Below are positions 47,701-59,200 of a DNA stretch of 64,000 bases, in pieces. The position numbers were made by a program, and so were the translations under genes. Positions within the stretch are counted from its first letter, which is position 1; the number at the start of each line of letters is the position of its first letter. The notes below the pieces were generated by a model. That model saw only the letters and a list, made by a program, of their open reading frames with translations. It had not been told where the DNA came from and made no database searches. Location: positions 260,501 through 324,500 of the forward strand of contig NC_092581.1 of NCBI RefSeq assembly GCF_037975245.1, read 5' to 3'. Origin of the DNA: Apostichopus japonicus (lineage: Eukaryota; Echinodermata; Holothuroidea; Aspidochirotida; Stichopodidae).

Positions 47701-47947
47701 ATAGATTTATATCAACTGCTGTCGTGGCGCGGTTGGTTGCTCTGTACCTCGAGAGCGTGACGTATTTTGGATCGCGGGCTCGAGACCAGGTGGGGGCAGT
47801 TTGCTTTTGCCTCGATCTTATACGGTCTCTGGGAACTTTAAGTATTAGAAACGAACATAGATTTATATCAACTGCTGTCGTGGCGCGGTTGGTTGCTCTG
47901 TACCTCGAGAGCGTGACGTATTTTGGATCGCGGGCTCGAGACCAGGT
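40030..47947 (+). repeat. 3,894-bp (25-unit) higher-order tandem repeat, two copies
   Basis: 40030-43923 recurs at 43924-47817, continuing to about 47947. The offset of 3,894 bp holds for every marker I checked: CTGATACGATCTC (40341/44235 and 41587/45481), the CTCTCTACC units, the AAGTGTTAG unit, the CTGCAG-containing unit (GGTGGCTGCAG) and ACATTTATTTATATTAAC (42718/46612). 3,894 is 19 x 156 + 6 x 155. Divergence begins at about 47947, where GCCGG replaces GGGGG. Shared rare variants make this a segmental duplication, not independent homogenisation. Confidence 0.88.
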
Positions 47948-49652
47948 GCCGGCAGTTTGCTTTTGCCGCGATCTTATACGGTCTCTGGGAACTTTAAGTA
48001 TTAGAAACGAACATAGATTTATATCAACTGCTGTCGTGGCGCGGTTGGTTGCTCTGTACCTCGAGAGCGTGACGTATTTTGGATCGCGGGCTCGAGACCA
48101 GGTGCCGGCAGTTTGCTTTTGCCGCGATCTCATACGGTCTCTGGGAACTTTAAGTATTAGAAACGAACATAGATTTATATCAACTGCTGTCGTGGCGCGG
48201 TTGGTTGCTCTGTACCTCGAGAGCGTGACGTATTTTGGATCGCGGGCTCGAGACCAGGTGGGGGCAGTTTGCTTTTGCCGGGTTCTTATACGGTCTCTGG
48301 GAACTTTAAGTATTAGAAACGAACATAGATTTATATCAACTGCTGTAGTGGCGCGGTTGGTTGCTCTGTACCTCGAGAGCGTGACGTATTTTGGATCGCG
48401 GGCTCGAGACCAGGTGCCGGCAGTTTGCTTTTGCCGCGATCTCATACGGTCTCTGGGAACTTGAAGTATTAGAAACGAACATAGATTTATATCAACTGCT
48501 GTCGTGGCGCGGTTGGTTGCTCTGTACCTCGAGAGCGTGACGTATTTTGGATCGCGGGCTCGAGACCAGGTGGGGGCAGTTTGCTTTTGCCGGGTTCTTA
48601 TACGGTCTCTGGGAACTTTAAGTATTAGAAACGAACATAGATTTATATCAACTGCTGTCGTGGCGCGGTTGGTTGCTCTGTACCTCGAGAGCGTGACGTA
48701 TTTTGGATCGCGGGCTCGAGACCAGGTGGGGGCAGTTTGCTTTTGCCGCGATCTTATACGGTCTCTGGGAACTTTAAGTATTAGAAACGAACATAGATTT
48801 ATATCAACTGCTGTCGTGGCGCGGTTGGTTGCTCTGTACCTCGAGAGCGTGAAGTATTTTGGATCGCGGGCTCGAGACCAGGTGGGGGCAGTTTGCTTTT
48901 GCCGCGATCTTATACGGTCTCTGGAACTTTAAGTATTAGAAACGAACATAGATTTATATCAACTGCTGTCGTGGCGCGGTTGGTTGCTCTGTACCTCGAG
49001 AGCGTGAAGTATTTTGGATCGCGGGCTCGAGACCATGTGGGGGCAGTTTGCTTTTGCCGCGATCTCATACGGTCTCTGGAACTTTAAGTATTAGAAACGA
49101 ACATAGATTCATATCAACTGCTGTCGTGGCGCGGTTGGTTGTGCTCTGTACCTCGAGAGCGTGACGTATTTTGGATCGCGGGCTCGAGACCAGGTGGGGG
49201 CAGTTAACTTTTTCCACGATCTTATACGGTCTCTGGAACTTTAAGTATTAGAAACGAACATAGATTTATATCAACTGCTGTCGTGGCGCGGTTGGTTGCT
49301 CTGTACCTCGAGAGCGTGACGTATTTTGGATCGCGGGCTCGAGACCAGGTGCCGGCAGTTTGCTTTTGCCGCGATCTTATATGGTCTCTGGGAACTTTAA
49401 GTATTAGAAACGAACATAGATTTATATCAACTGCTGTCGTGGCGCGGTTGGTTGCTCTGTACCTCGAGAGCGTGACGTATTTTGGATCGCGGGCTCGAGA
49501 CCAGGTAGGGGCAGTTTGCTTTTGCCGCGATCTTATACGGTCTCTGGGAACTTTAAGTATTAGAAACGAACATAGATTTATATCAACTGCTGTCGTGGCG
49601 CGGTTGGTTGCTCTGTACCTCGAGAGCGTGACGTATTTTGGATCGCGGGCTC
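47948..49652 (+). repeat. Array segment between higher-order blocks
   Basis: About 11 units mixing GCCGG, CCGGGTTC, TGAAGTATT and TAACTTTTTCC forms, plus GACCATGTGGGGG near 49033 and GATTCATATC near 49108. A unit near 48460 has GAACTTGAAG, which breaks the open plus-strand frame. Confidence 0.75.
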
Positions 49653-52600
49653 GAGACCAGGTGGGGGCAGTTTGCTTTTTCCGGGATCTGGTACGGTCTC
49701 TGGGAACTTTAAGTATTAGAAACGAACATAACATCAACTGCTGTCGTGGCGCGGTTGGTTGCTCTGTACCTCGAGAGCGTGAAGTATTTTTGATCGCGGG
49801 CTCGAGACCAGGTGGGGGCAGTTTGCTTTTGCCGCGATCTGGTACGGTCTCTGGGAACTTTAAGTATTAGAAACGAACATAGATTTATATCAACTGCTGT
49901 CGTGGCGCGGTTGGTTGTGCTCTGTACCTCGAGAGCGTGACGTATTTTGGATCGCGGGCTCGAGACCAGGTGGGGGCAGTTAACTTTTTCCGCGATCTGA
50001 TACGGTCTCTGGAACTTTAAGTATTAGAAACGAACATAGATTTATATCAACTGCTGTCGTGGCGCGGTTGGTTGTGCTCTGTACCTCGAGAGCGTGACGT
50101 ATTTTGGATCGCGGGCTCGAGACCAGGTGGGGGCAGTTAACTTTTTCCGCGATCTTATACGGTCTCTGGGAACTTTAAGTATTAGAAACGAACATAGATT
50201 TATATCAACTGCTGTCGTGGCGCGGTTGGTTGCTCTGTACCTCGAGAGCGTGACGTATTTTGGATCGCGGGCTCGAGACCAGGTGGGGGCAGTTTGCTTT
50301 TGCCGCGATCTTATACGGTCTCTGGGAACTTTAAGTATTAGAAACGAACATAGATTTATATCAACTGCTGTCGTGGCGCGGTTGGTTGCTCTGTACCTCG
50401 AGAGCGTGACGTATTTTGGATCGCGGGCTCGAGACCAGGTGGGGGCAGTTTGCTTTTGCCGCGATCTTATACGGTCTCTGGGAACTTTAAGTATTAGAAA
50501 CGAACATAGATTTATATCAACTGCTGTCGTGGCGCGGTTGGTTGCTCTGTACCTCGAGAGCGTGACGTATTTTGGATCGCGGGCTCGAGACCAGGTGGGG
50601 GCAGTTTGCTTTTGCCGCGATCTTATACGGTCTCTGGGAACTTTAAGTATTAGAAACGAACATAGATTTATATCAACTGCTGTCGTGGCGCGGTTGGTTG
50701 CTCTGTACCTCGAGAGCGTGAAGTAATTTGGATCGCGGGCTCGAGACCAGGTGGGGGCAGTTTGCTTTTGCCGCGATCTTATACGGTCTCTGGGAACTTT
50801 AAGTATTAGAAACGAACATAGATTTATATCAACTGCTGTCGTGGCGCGGTTGGTTGCTCTGTACCTCGAGAGCGTGAAGTATTTTGGATCGCGGGCTCGA
50901 GACCATGTGGGGGCAGTTTGCTTTTGCCGCGATCTCATACGGTCTCTGGAACTTTAAGTATTAGAAACGAACATAGATTCATATCAACTGCTGTCGTGGC
51001 GCGGTTGGTTGTGCTCTGTACCTCGAGAGCGTGACGTATTTTGGATCGCGGGCTCGAGACCAGGTGGGGGCAGTTTGCTTTTGCCGGGTTCTTATACGGT
51101 CTCTGGGAACTTTAAGTATTAGAAACGAACATAGATTTATATCAACTGCTGTCGTGGCGCGGTTGGTTGCTCTGTACCTCGAGAGCGTGAAGTATTTTGG
51201 ATCGCGGGCTCGAGACCAGGTGGGGGCAGTTTGCTTTTGCCGCGATCTTATACGGTCTCTGGGAACTTTAAGTATTAGAAACGAACATAGATTTATATCA
51301 ACTGCTGTCGTGGCGCGGTTGGTTGCTCTGTACCTCGAGAGCGTGAAGTATTTTGGATCGCGGGCTCGAGACCAGGTGGGGGCAGTTTGCTTTTGCCGCG
51401 ATCTTATACGGTCTCTGGAACTTTAAGTATTAGAAACGAACATAGATTTATATCAACTGCTGTCGTGGCGCGGTTGGTTGCTCTGTACCTCGAGAGCGTG
51501 AAGTATTTTGGATCGCGGGCTCGAGACCATGTGGGGGCAGTTTGCTTTTGCCGCGATCTCATACGGTCTCTGGAACTTTAAGTATTAGAAACGAACATAG
51601 ATTCATATCAACTGCTGTCGTGGCGCGGTTGGTTGTGCTCTGTACCTCGAGAGCGTGACGTATTTTGGATCGCGGGCTCGAGACCAGGTGGGGGCAGTTA
51701 ACTTTTTCCGCGATCTTATACGGTCTCTGGAACTTTAAGTATTAGAAACGAACATAGATTTATATCAACTGCTGTCGTGGCGCGGTTGGTTGCTCTGTAC
51801 CTCGAGAGCGTGACGTATTTTGGATCGCGGGCTCAAGACCAGGTGGGGGCAGTTTGCTTTTTCCGGGATCTGGTACGGTCTCTGGGAACTTTAAGTATTA
51901 GAAACGAACATAACATCAACTGCTGTCGTGGCGCGGTTGGTTGCTCTGTACCTCGAGAGCGTGAAGTATTTTTGATCGCGGGCTCGAGACCAGGTGGGGG
52001 CAGTTTGCTTTTGCCGCGATCTGGTACGGTCTCTGGGAACTTTAAGTATTAGAAACGAACATAGATTTATATCAACTGCTGTCGTGGCGCGGTTGGTTGT
52101 GCTCTGTACCTCGAGAGCGTGACGTATTTTGGATCGCGGGCTCGAGACCAGGTGGGGGCAGTTAACTTTTTCCGCGATCTGATACGGTCTCTGGAACTTT
52201 AAGTATTAGAAACGAACATAGATTTATATCAACTGCTGTCGTGGCGCGGTTGGTTGTGCTCTGTACCTCGAGAGCGTGACGTATTTTGGATCGCGGGCTC
52301 GAGACCAGGTGGGGGCAGTTAACTTTTTCCGCGATCTTATACGGTCTCTGGGAACTTTAAGTATTAGAAACGAACATAGATTTATATCAACTGCTGTCGT
52401 GGCGCGGTTGGTTGCTCTGTACCTCGAGAGCGTGACGTATTTTGGATCGCGGGCTCGAGACCAGGTGGGGGCAGTTTGCTTTTGCCGCGATCTTATACGG
52501 TCTCTGGGAACTTTAAGTATTAGAAACGAACATAGATTTATATCAACTGCTGTCGTGGCGCGGTTGGTTGCTCTGTACCTCGAGAGCGTGACGTATTTTG

Positions 52601-53240
52601 GATCGCGGGCTCGAGACCAGGTGGGGGCAGTTTGCTTTTGCCGCGATCTTATACGGTCTCTGGGAACTTTAAGTATTAGAAACGAACATAGATTTATATC
52701 AACTGCTGTCGTGGCGCGGTTGGTTGCTCTGTACCTCGAGAGCGTGACGTATTTTGGATCGCGGGCTCGAGACCAGGTGGGGGCAGTTTGCTTTTGCCGC
52801 GATCTTATACGGTCTCTGGGAACTTTAAGTATTAGAAACGAACATAGATTTATATCAACTGCTGTCGTGGCGCGGTTGGTTGCTCTGTACCTCGAGAGCG
52901 TGAAGTAATTTGGATCGCGGGCTCGAGACCAGGTGGGGGCAGTTTGCTTTTGCCGCGATCTTATACGGTCTCTGGGAACTTTAAGTATTAGAAACGAACA
53001 TAGATTTATATCAACTGCTGTCGTGGCGCGGTTGGTTGCTCTGTACCTCGAGAGCGTGAAGTATTTTGGATCGCGGGCTCGAGACCATGTGGGGGCAGTT
53101 TGCTTTTGCCGCGATCTCATACGGTCTCTGGAACTTTAAGTATTAGAAACGAACATAGATTCATATCAACTGCTGTCGTGGCGCGGTTGGTTGTGCTCTG
53201 TACCTCGAGAGCGTGACGTATTTTGGATCGCGGGCTCGAG
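49653..53240 (+). repeat. 2,182-bp (14-unit) spaced duplication
   Basis: About 49653-51058 recurs at 51835-53240. Markers are the shortened ACATAACATCAAC join (about 49727 and 51909), TATTTTTGATCGCG (49787 and 51969), paired TAACTTTTTCC units and TGAAGTAATTTGG (about 50722 and 52904). The intervening ~780 bp differs. The unusual ACATAACATC join also appears at 63292. Confidence 0.85.
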
Positions 53241-56200
53241 ACCAGGTGGGGGCAGTTAACTTTTTCCGCGATCTGATACGGTCTCTGGAACTTTAAGTAT
53301 TAGAAACGAACATAGATTTATATCAACTGCTGTCGTGGCGCGGTTGGTTGCTCTGTACCTCGAGAGCGTGACGTATTTTGGATCGCGGGCTCGAGACCAG
53401 GTAGGGGCAGTTTGCTTTTGCCGCGATCTTATACGGTCTCTGGGAACTTTAAGTATTAGAAACGAACATAGATTTATATCAACTGCTGTCGTGGCGCGGT
53501 TGGTTGCTCTGTACCTCGAGAGCGTGACGTATTTTGGATCGCGGGCTCGAGACCAGGTGGGGGCAGTTTGCTTTTTCCGGGATCTGGTACGGTCTCTGGG
53601 AACTTTAAGTATTAGAAACGAACATAGATTTATATCAACTGCTGTCGTGGCGCGGTTGGTTGCTCTGTACCTCGAGAGCGTGAAGTATTTTGGATCGCGG
53701 GCTCGAGACCAGGTGGGGGCAGTTTGCTTTTGCCGCGATCTTATACGGTCTCTGGGAACTTTAAGTATTAGAAACGAACATAGATTTATATCAACTGCTG
53801 TCGTGGCGCGGTTGGTTGTGCTCTGTACCTCGAGAGCGTGACGTATTTTGGATCGCGGGCTCGAGACCAGGTGGGGGCAGTTAACTTTTTCCGCGATCTT
53901 ATACGGTCTCTGGAACTTTAAGTATTAGAAACGAACATAGATTTATATCAACTGCTGTCGTGGCGCGGTTGGTTGTGCTCTGTACCTCGAGAGCGTGACG
54001 TATTTTGGATCGCGGGCTCGAGACCAGGTGGGGGCAGTTTGCTTTTGCCGCGATCTGGTACGGTCTCTGGGAACTTTAAGTATTAGAAACGAACATAGAT
54101 TTATATCAACTGCTGTCGTGGCGCGGTTGGTTGCTCTGTACCTCGAGAGCGTGACGTATTTTGGATCGCGGGCTCGAGACCAGGTGGGGGCAGTTTGCTT
54201 TTGCCGCGATCTGATACGGTCTCTGGGAACTTTAAGTATTAGAAACGAACATAGATTTATATCAACTGCTGTCGTGGCGCGGTTGGTTGCTCTGTACCTC
54301 GAGAGCGTGACGTATTTTGGATCGCGGGCTCGAGACCAGGTGGGGGCAGTTTGCTTTTGCCGCGATCTTATACGGTGTCTGGAACTTTAAGTATTAGAAA
54401 CGAACATAGATTTATATCAACTGCTGTCGTGGCGCGGTTGGTTGCTCTGTACCTCGAGAGCGTGACGTATTTTGGATCGCGGGCTCGAGACCAGGTGGGG
54501 GCAGTTTGCTTTTGCCGCGATCTTATACGGTCTCTGGGAACTTTAAGTATTAGAAACGAACATAGATTTATATCAACTGCTGTCGTGGCGCGGTTGGTTG
54601 CTCTGTACCTCGAGAGCGTGACGTATTTTGGATCGCGGGCTCGAGACCAGTTGCCGGCAGTTTGCTTTTGCCGCGATCTTATACGGTCTCTGGGAACTTT
54701 AAGTATTAGAAACGAACATAGATTTATATCAACTGCTGTCGTGGCGCGGTTGGTTGCTCTGTACCTCGAGAGCGTGACGTATTTTGGATCGCGGGCTCGA
54801 GACCAGGTGGGGGCAGTTTGCTTTTGCCGCGATCTTATGCGGTCTCTGGGAACTTGAAGTATTAGAAACGAACATAGATTTATATCAACTGCTGTCGTGC
54901 CGCGGTTGGTTGCTCTGTACCTCGAGAGCGTGACGTATTTTGGATCGCGGGCTCGAGACCAGGTGGGGGCAGTTAACTTTTTCCGCGATCTTATACGGTC
55001 TCTGGAACTTTAAGTATTAGAAACGAACATAGATTTATATCAACTGCTGTCGTGGCGCGGTTGGTTGTGCTCTGTTCCTCGAGAGCGTGACGTATTTTGG
55101 ATCGCGGGCTCGAGACCAGGTGGGGGCAGTTTGCTTTTGCCGCGATCTTATGCGGTCTCTGGGAACTTGAAGTATTAGAAACGAACATAGATTTATATCA
55201 ACTGCTGTCGTGCCGCGGTTGGTTGCTCTGTACCTCGAGAGCGTGACGTATTTTGGATCGCGGGCTCGAGACCAGGTGGGGGCAGTTTGCTTTTGCCGGG
55301 ATCTGGTACGGTCTCTGGGAACTTTAAGTATTAGAAACGAACATAGATTTATATCAACTGCTGTCGTGGCGCGGTTGGTTGCTCTGTACCTCGAGAGCGT
55401 GAAGTATTTTGGATCGCGGGCTCGAGACCAGGTGGGGGCAGTTTGCTTTTGCCGCGATCTGGTACGGTCTCTGGGAACTTTAAGTATTAGAAACGAACAT
55501 AGATTTATATCAACTGCTGTCGTGGCGCGGTTGGTTGCTCTGTACCTCGAGAGCGTGAAGTATTTTGGATCGCGGGCTCGAGACCAGGTGGGGGCAGTTT
55601 GCTTTTGCCGCGATCTTATACGGTCTCTGGGAACTTTAAGTATTAGAAACGAACATAGATTTATATCAACTGCTGTCGTGGCGCGGTTGGTTGCTCTGTA
55701 CCTCGAGAGCGTGAAGTATTTTGGATCGCGGGCTCGAGACCATGTGGGGGCAGTTTGCTTTTGCCGCGATCTCATACGGTCTCTGGAACTTTAAGTATTA
55801 GAAACGAACATAGATTCATATCAACTGCTGTCGTGGCGCGGTTGGTTGTGCTCTGTACCTCGAGAGCGTGACGTATTTTGGATCGCGGGCTCGAGACCAG
55901 GTGGGGGCAGTTAACTTTTTCCGCGATCTTATACGGTCTCTGGAACTTTAAGTATTAGAAACGAACATAGATTTATATCAACTGCTGTCGTGGCGCGGTT
56001 GGTTGCTCTGTACCTCGAGAGCGTGACGTATTTTGGATCGCGGGCTCGAGACCAGGTGGGGGCAGTTTGCTTTTGCCGCGATCTTATACGGTCTCTGGGA
56101 ACTTTAAGTATTAGAAACGAACATAGATTTATATCAACTGCTGTCGTGGCGCGGTTGGTTGCTCTGTACCTCGAGAGCGTGACGTATTTTGGATCGCGGG

Positions 56201-59200
56201 CTCGAGACCAGGTGGGGGCAGTTAGCTTTTTCCGCGATCTCATACGGTCTCTGGAACTTTAAGTATTAGAAACGAACATAGATGTATATCAACTGCTGTC
56301 GTGGCGCGCTTGGTTGCTCTGTACCTCGAGAGCGTGACGTATTTTGGATCGCGGGCTCGAGACCAGGTGGGGGCAGTTAGCTTTTTCCGCGATCTCATAC
56401 GGTCTCTGGGAACTTTAAGTATTAGAAACGAACATAGATTTACATCAACTGCTGTCGTGGCGCGGTTGGTTGCTCTGTACCTCGAGAGCGTGACGTATTT
56501 TGGATCGCGGGCTCGAGACCAGGTGGGGGCAGTTTGCTTTTGCCTCGATCTTATACGGTCTCTTGGAACTTTAAGTATTAGAAACGAACATAAATTTATA
56601 TCAACTGCTGTCGTGGCGCGGTTGGTTGCTCTGTACCTCGAGAGCGTGACGTATTTTGGATCGCGGGCTCGAGACCAGGTGGGGGCAGTTAGCTTTTTCC
56701 GCGATCTCATACGGTCTCTGGAACTTTAAGTATTAGAAACGAACATAGATGTATATCAACTGCTGTCGTGGCGCGGTTGGTTGCTCTGTACCTCGAGAGC
56801 GTGACGTATTTTGGATCGCGGGCTCGAGACCAGGTGGGGGCAGTTAGCTTTTTCCGCGATCTCATACGGTCTCTGGGAACTTTAAGTATTAGAAACGAAC
56901 ATAGATTTACATCAACTGCTGTCGTGGCGCGGTTGGTTGCTCTGTACCTCGAGAGCGTGACGTATTTTGGATCGCGGGCTCGAGACCAGGTGGGGGCAGT
57001 TTGCTTTTGCCTCGATCTTATACGGTTTCTTGGAACTTTAAGTATTAGAAACGAACATAAATTTATATCAACTGCTGTCGTGGCGCGGTTGGTTGCTCTG
57101 TACCTCGAGAGCGTGACGTATTTTGGATCGCGGGCTCGAGACCAGGTGGGGGCAGTTTGCTTTTGCCGGGATCTGGTACGGTCTCTGGGAACTTTAAGTA
57201 TTAGAAACGAACATAGATTTATATCAACTGCTGTCGTGGCGCGGTTGGTTGCTCTGTACCTCGAGAGCGTGACGTATTTTGGATCGCGGGCTCGAGACCA
57301 GGTGCCGGCAGTTTGCTTTTGCCGCGATCTTATACGGTTTCTGGGAACTTTAAGTATTAGAAACGAACATAGATTTATATCAACTGCTGTCGTGGCGCGG
57401 TTGGTTGCTCTGTACCTCGAGAGCGTGACGTATTTTGGATCGCGGGCTCGAGACCAGGTGGGGGCAGTTTGCTTTTGCCGCGATCTTATACGGTCTCTGG
57501 GAACTTTAAGTATTAGAAACGAACATAGATTTATATCAACTGCTGTCGTGGCGCGGTTGGTTGCTCTGTACCTCGAGAGCGTGAAGTATTTTGGATCGCG
57601 GGCTCGAGACCAGGTGGGGGCAGTTTGCTTTTGCCGCGATCTCATACGGTCTCTGGGAACTTTAAGTATTAGAAACGAACATAGATTTATATCAACTGCT
57701 GTCGTGGCGCGGTTGGTTGCTCTGTACCTCGAGAGCGTGAAGTATTTTGGATCGCGGGCTCGAGACCAGGTGGGGGCAGTTTGCTTTTGCCGCGATCTTA
57801 TACGGTCTCTGGGAACTTTAAGTATTAGAAACGAACATAGATTTATATCAACTGCTGTCGTGGCGCGGTTGGTTGCTCTGTACCTCGAGAGCGTGAAGTA
57901 TTTTGGATCGCGGGCTCGAGACCAGGTGGGGGCAGTTTGCTTTTGCCGCGATCTCATACGGTCTCTGGGAACTTTAAGTATTAGAAACGAACATAGATTT
58001 ATATCAACTGCTGTCGTGGCGCGGTTGGTTGCTCTGTACCTCGAGAGCGTGAAGTATTTTGGATCGCGGGCTCGAGACCAGGTGGGGGCAGTTTGCTTTT
58101 GCCGCGATCTGGTACGGTCTCTGGGAACTTTAAGTATTAGAAACGAACATAGATTTATATCAACTGCTGTCGTGGCGCGGTTGGTTGCTCTGTACCTCGA
58201 GAGCGTGACGTATTTTGGATCGCGGGCTCGAGACCAGGTGGGGGCAGTTTGCTTTTGCCGCGATCTTATGCGGTCTCTGGGAACTTGAAGTATTAGAAAC
58301 GAACATAGATTTATATCAACTGCTGTCGTGCCGCGGTTGGTTGCTCTGTACCTCGAGAGCGTGACGTATTTTGGATCGCGGGCTCGAGACCAGGTGGGGG
58401 CAGTTTGCTTTTGCCGGGATCTGGTACGGTCTCTGGGAACTTTAAGTATTAGAAACGAACATAGATTTATATCAACTGCTGTCGTGGCGCGGTTGGTTGC
58501 TCTGTACCTCGAGAGCGTGAAGTATTTTGGATCGCGGGCTCGAGACCAGGTGGGGGCAGTTTGCTTTTGCCGCGATCTGGTACGGTCTCTGGGAACTTTA
58601 AGTATTAGAAACGAACATAGATTTATATCAACTGCTGTCGTGGCGCGGTTGGTTGCTCTGTACCTCGAGAGCGTGAAGTATTTTGGATCGCGGGCTCGAG
58701 ACCAGGTGGGGGCAGTTTGCTTTTGCCGCGATCTTATACGGTCTCTGGGAACTTGAAGTATTAGAAACGAACATAGATTTATATCAACTGCTGTCGTGGC
58801 GCGGTTGGTTGCTCTGTACCTCGAGAGCGTGAAGTATTTTGGATTGCGGGCTCGAGACCATGTGGGGGCAGTTTGCTTTTGCCGCGATCTCATACGGTCT
58901 CTGGAACTTTAAGTATTAGAAACGAACATAGATTTATATCAACTGCTGTCGTGGCGCGGTTGGTTGCTCTGTACCTCGAGAGCGTGAAGTATTTTGGATC
59001 GCGGGCTCGAGACCAGGTGGGGGCAGTTTGCTTTTGCCGCGATCTCATACGGTCTCTGGAACTTTAAGTATTAGAAACGAACATAGATTCATATCAACTG
59101 CTGTCGTGGCGCGGTTGGTTGTGCTCTGTACCTCGAGAGCGTGACGTATTTTGGATCGCGGGCTCGAGACCAGGTGGGGGCAGTTAACTTTTTCCGCGAT

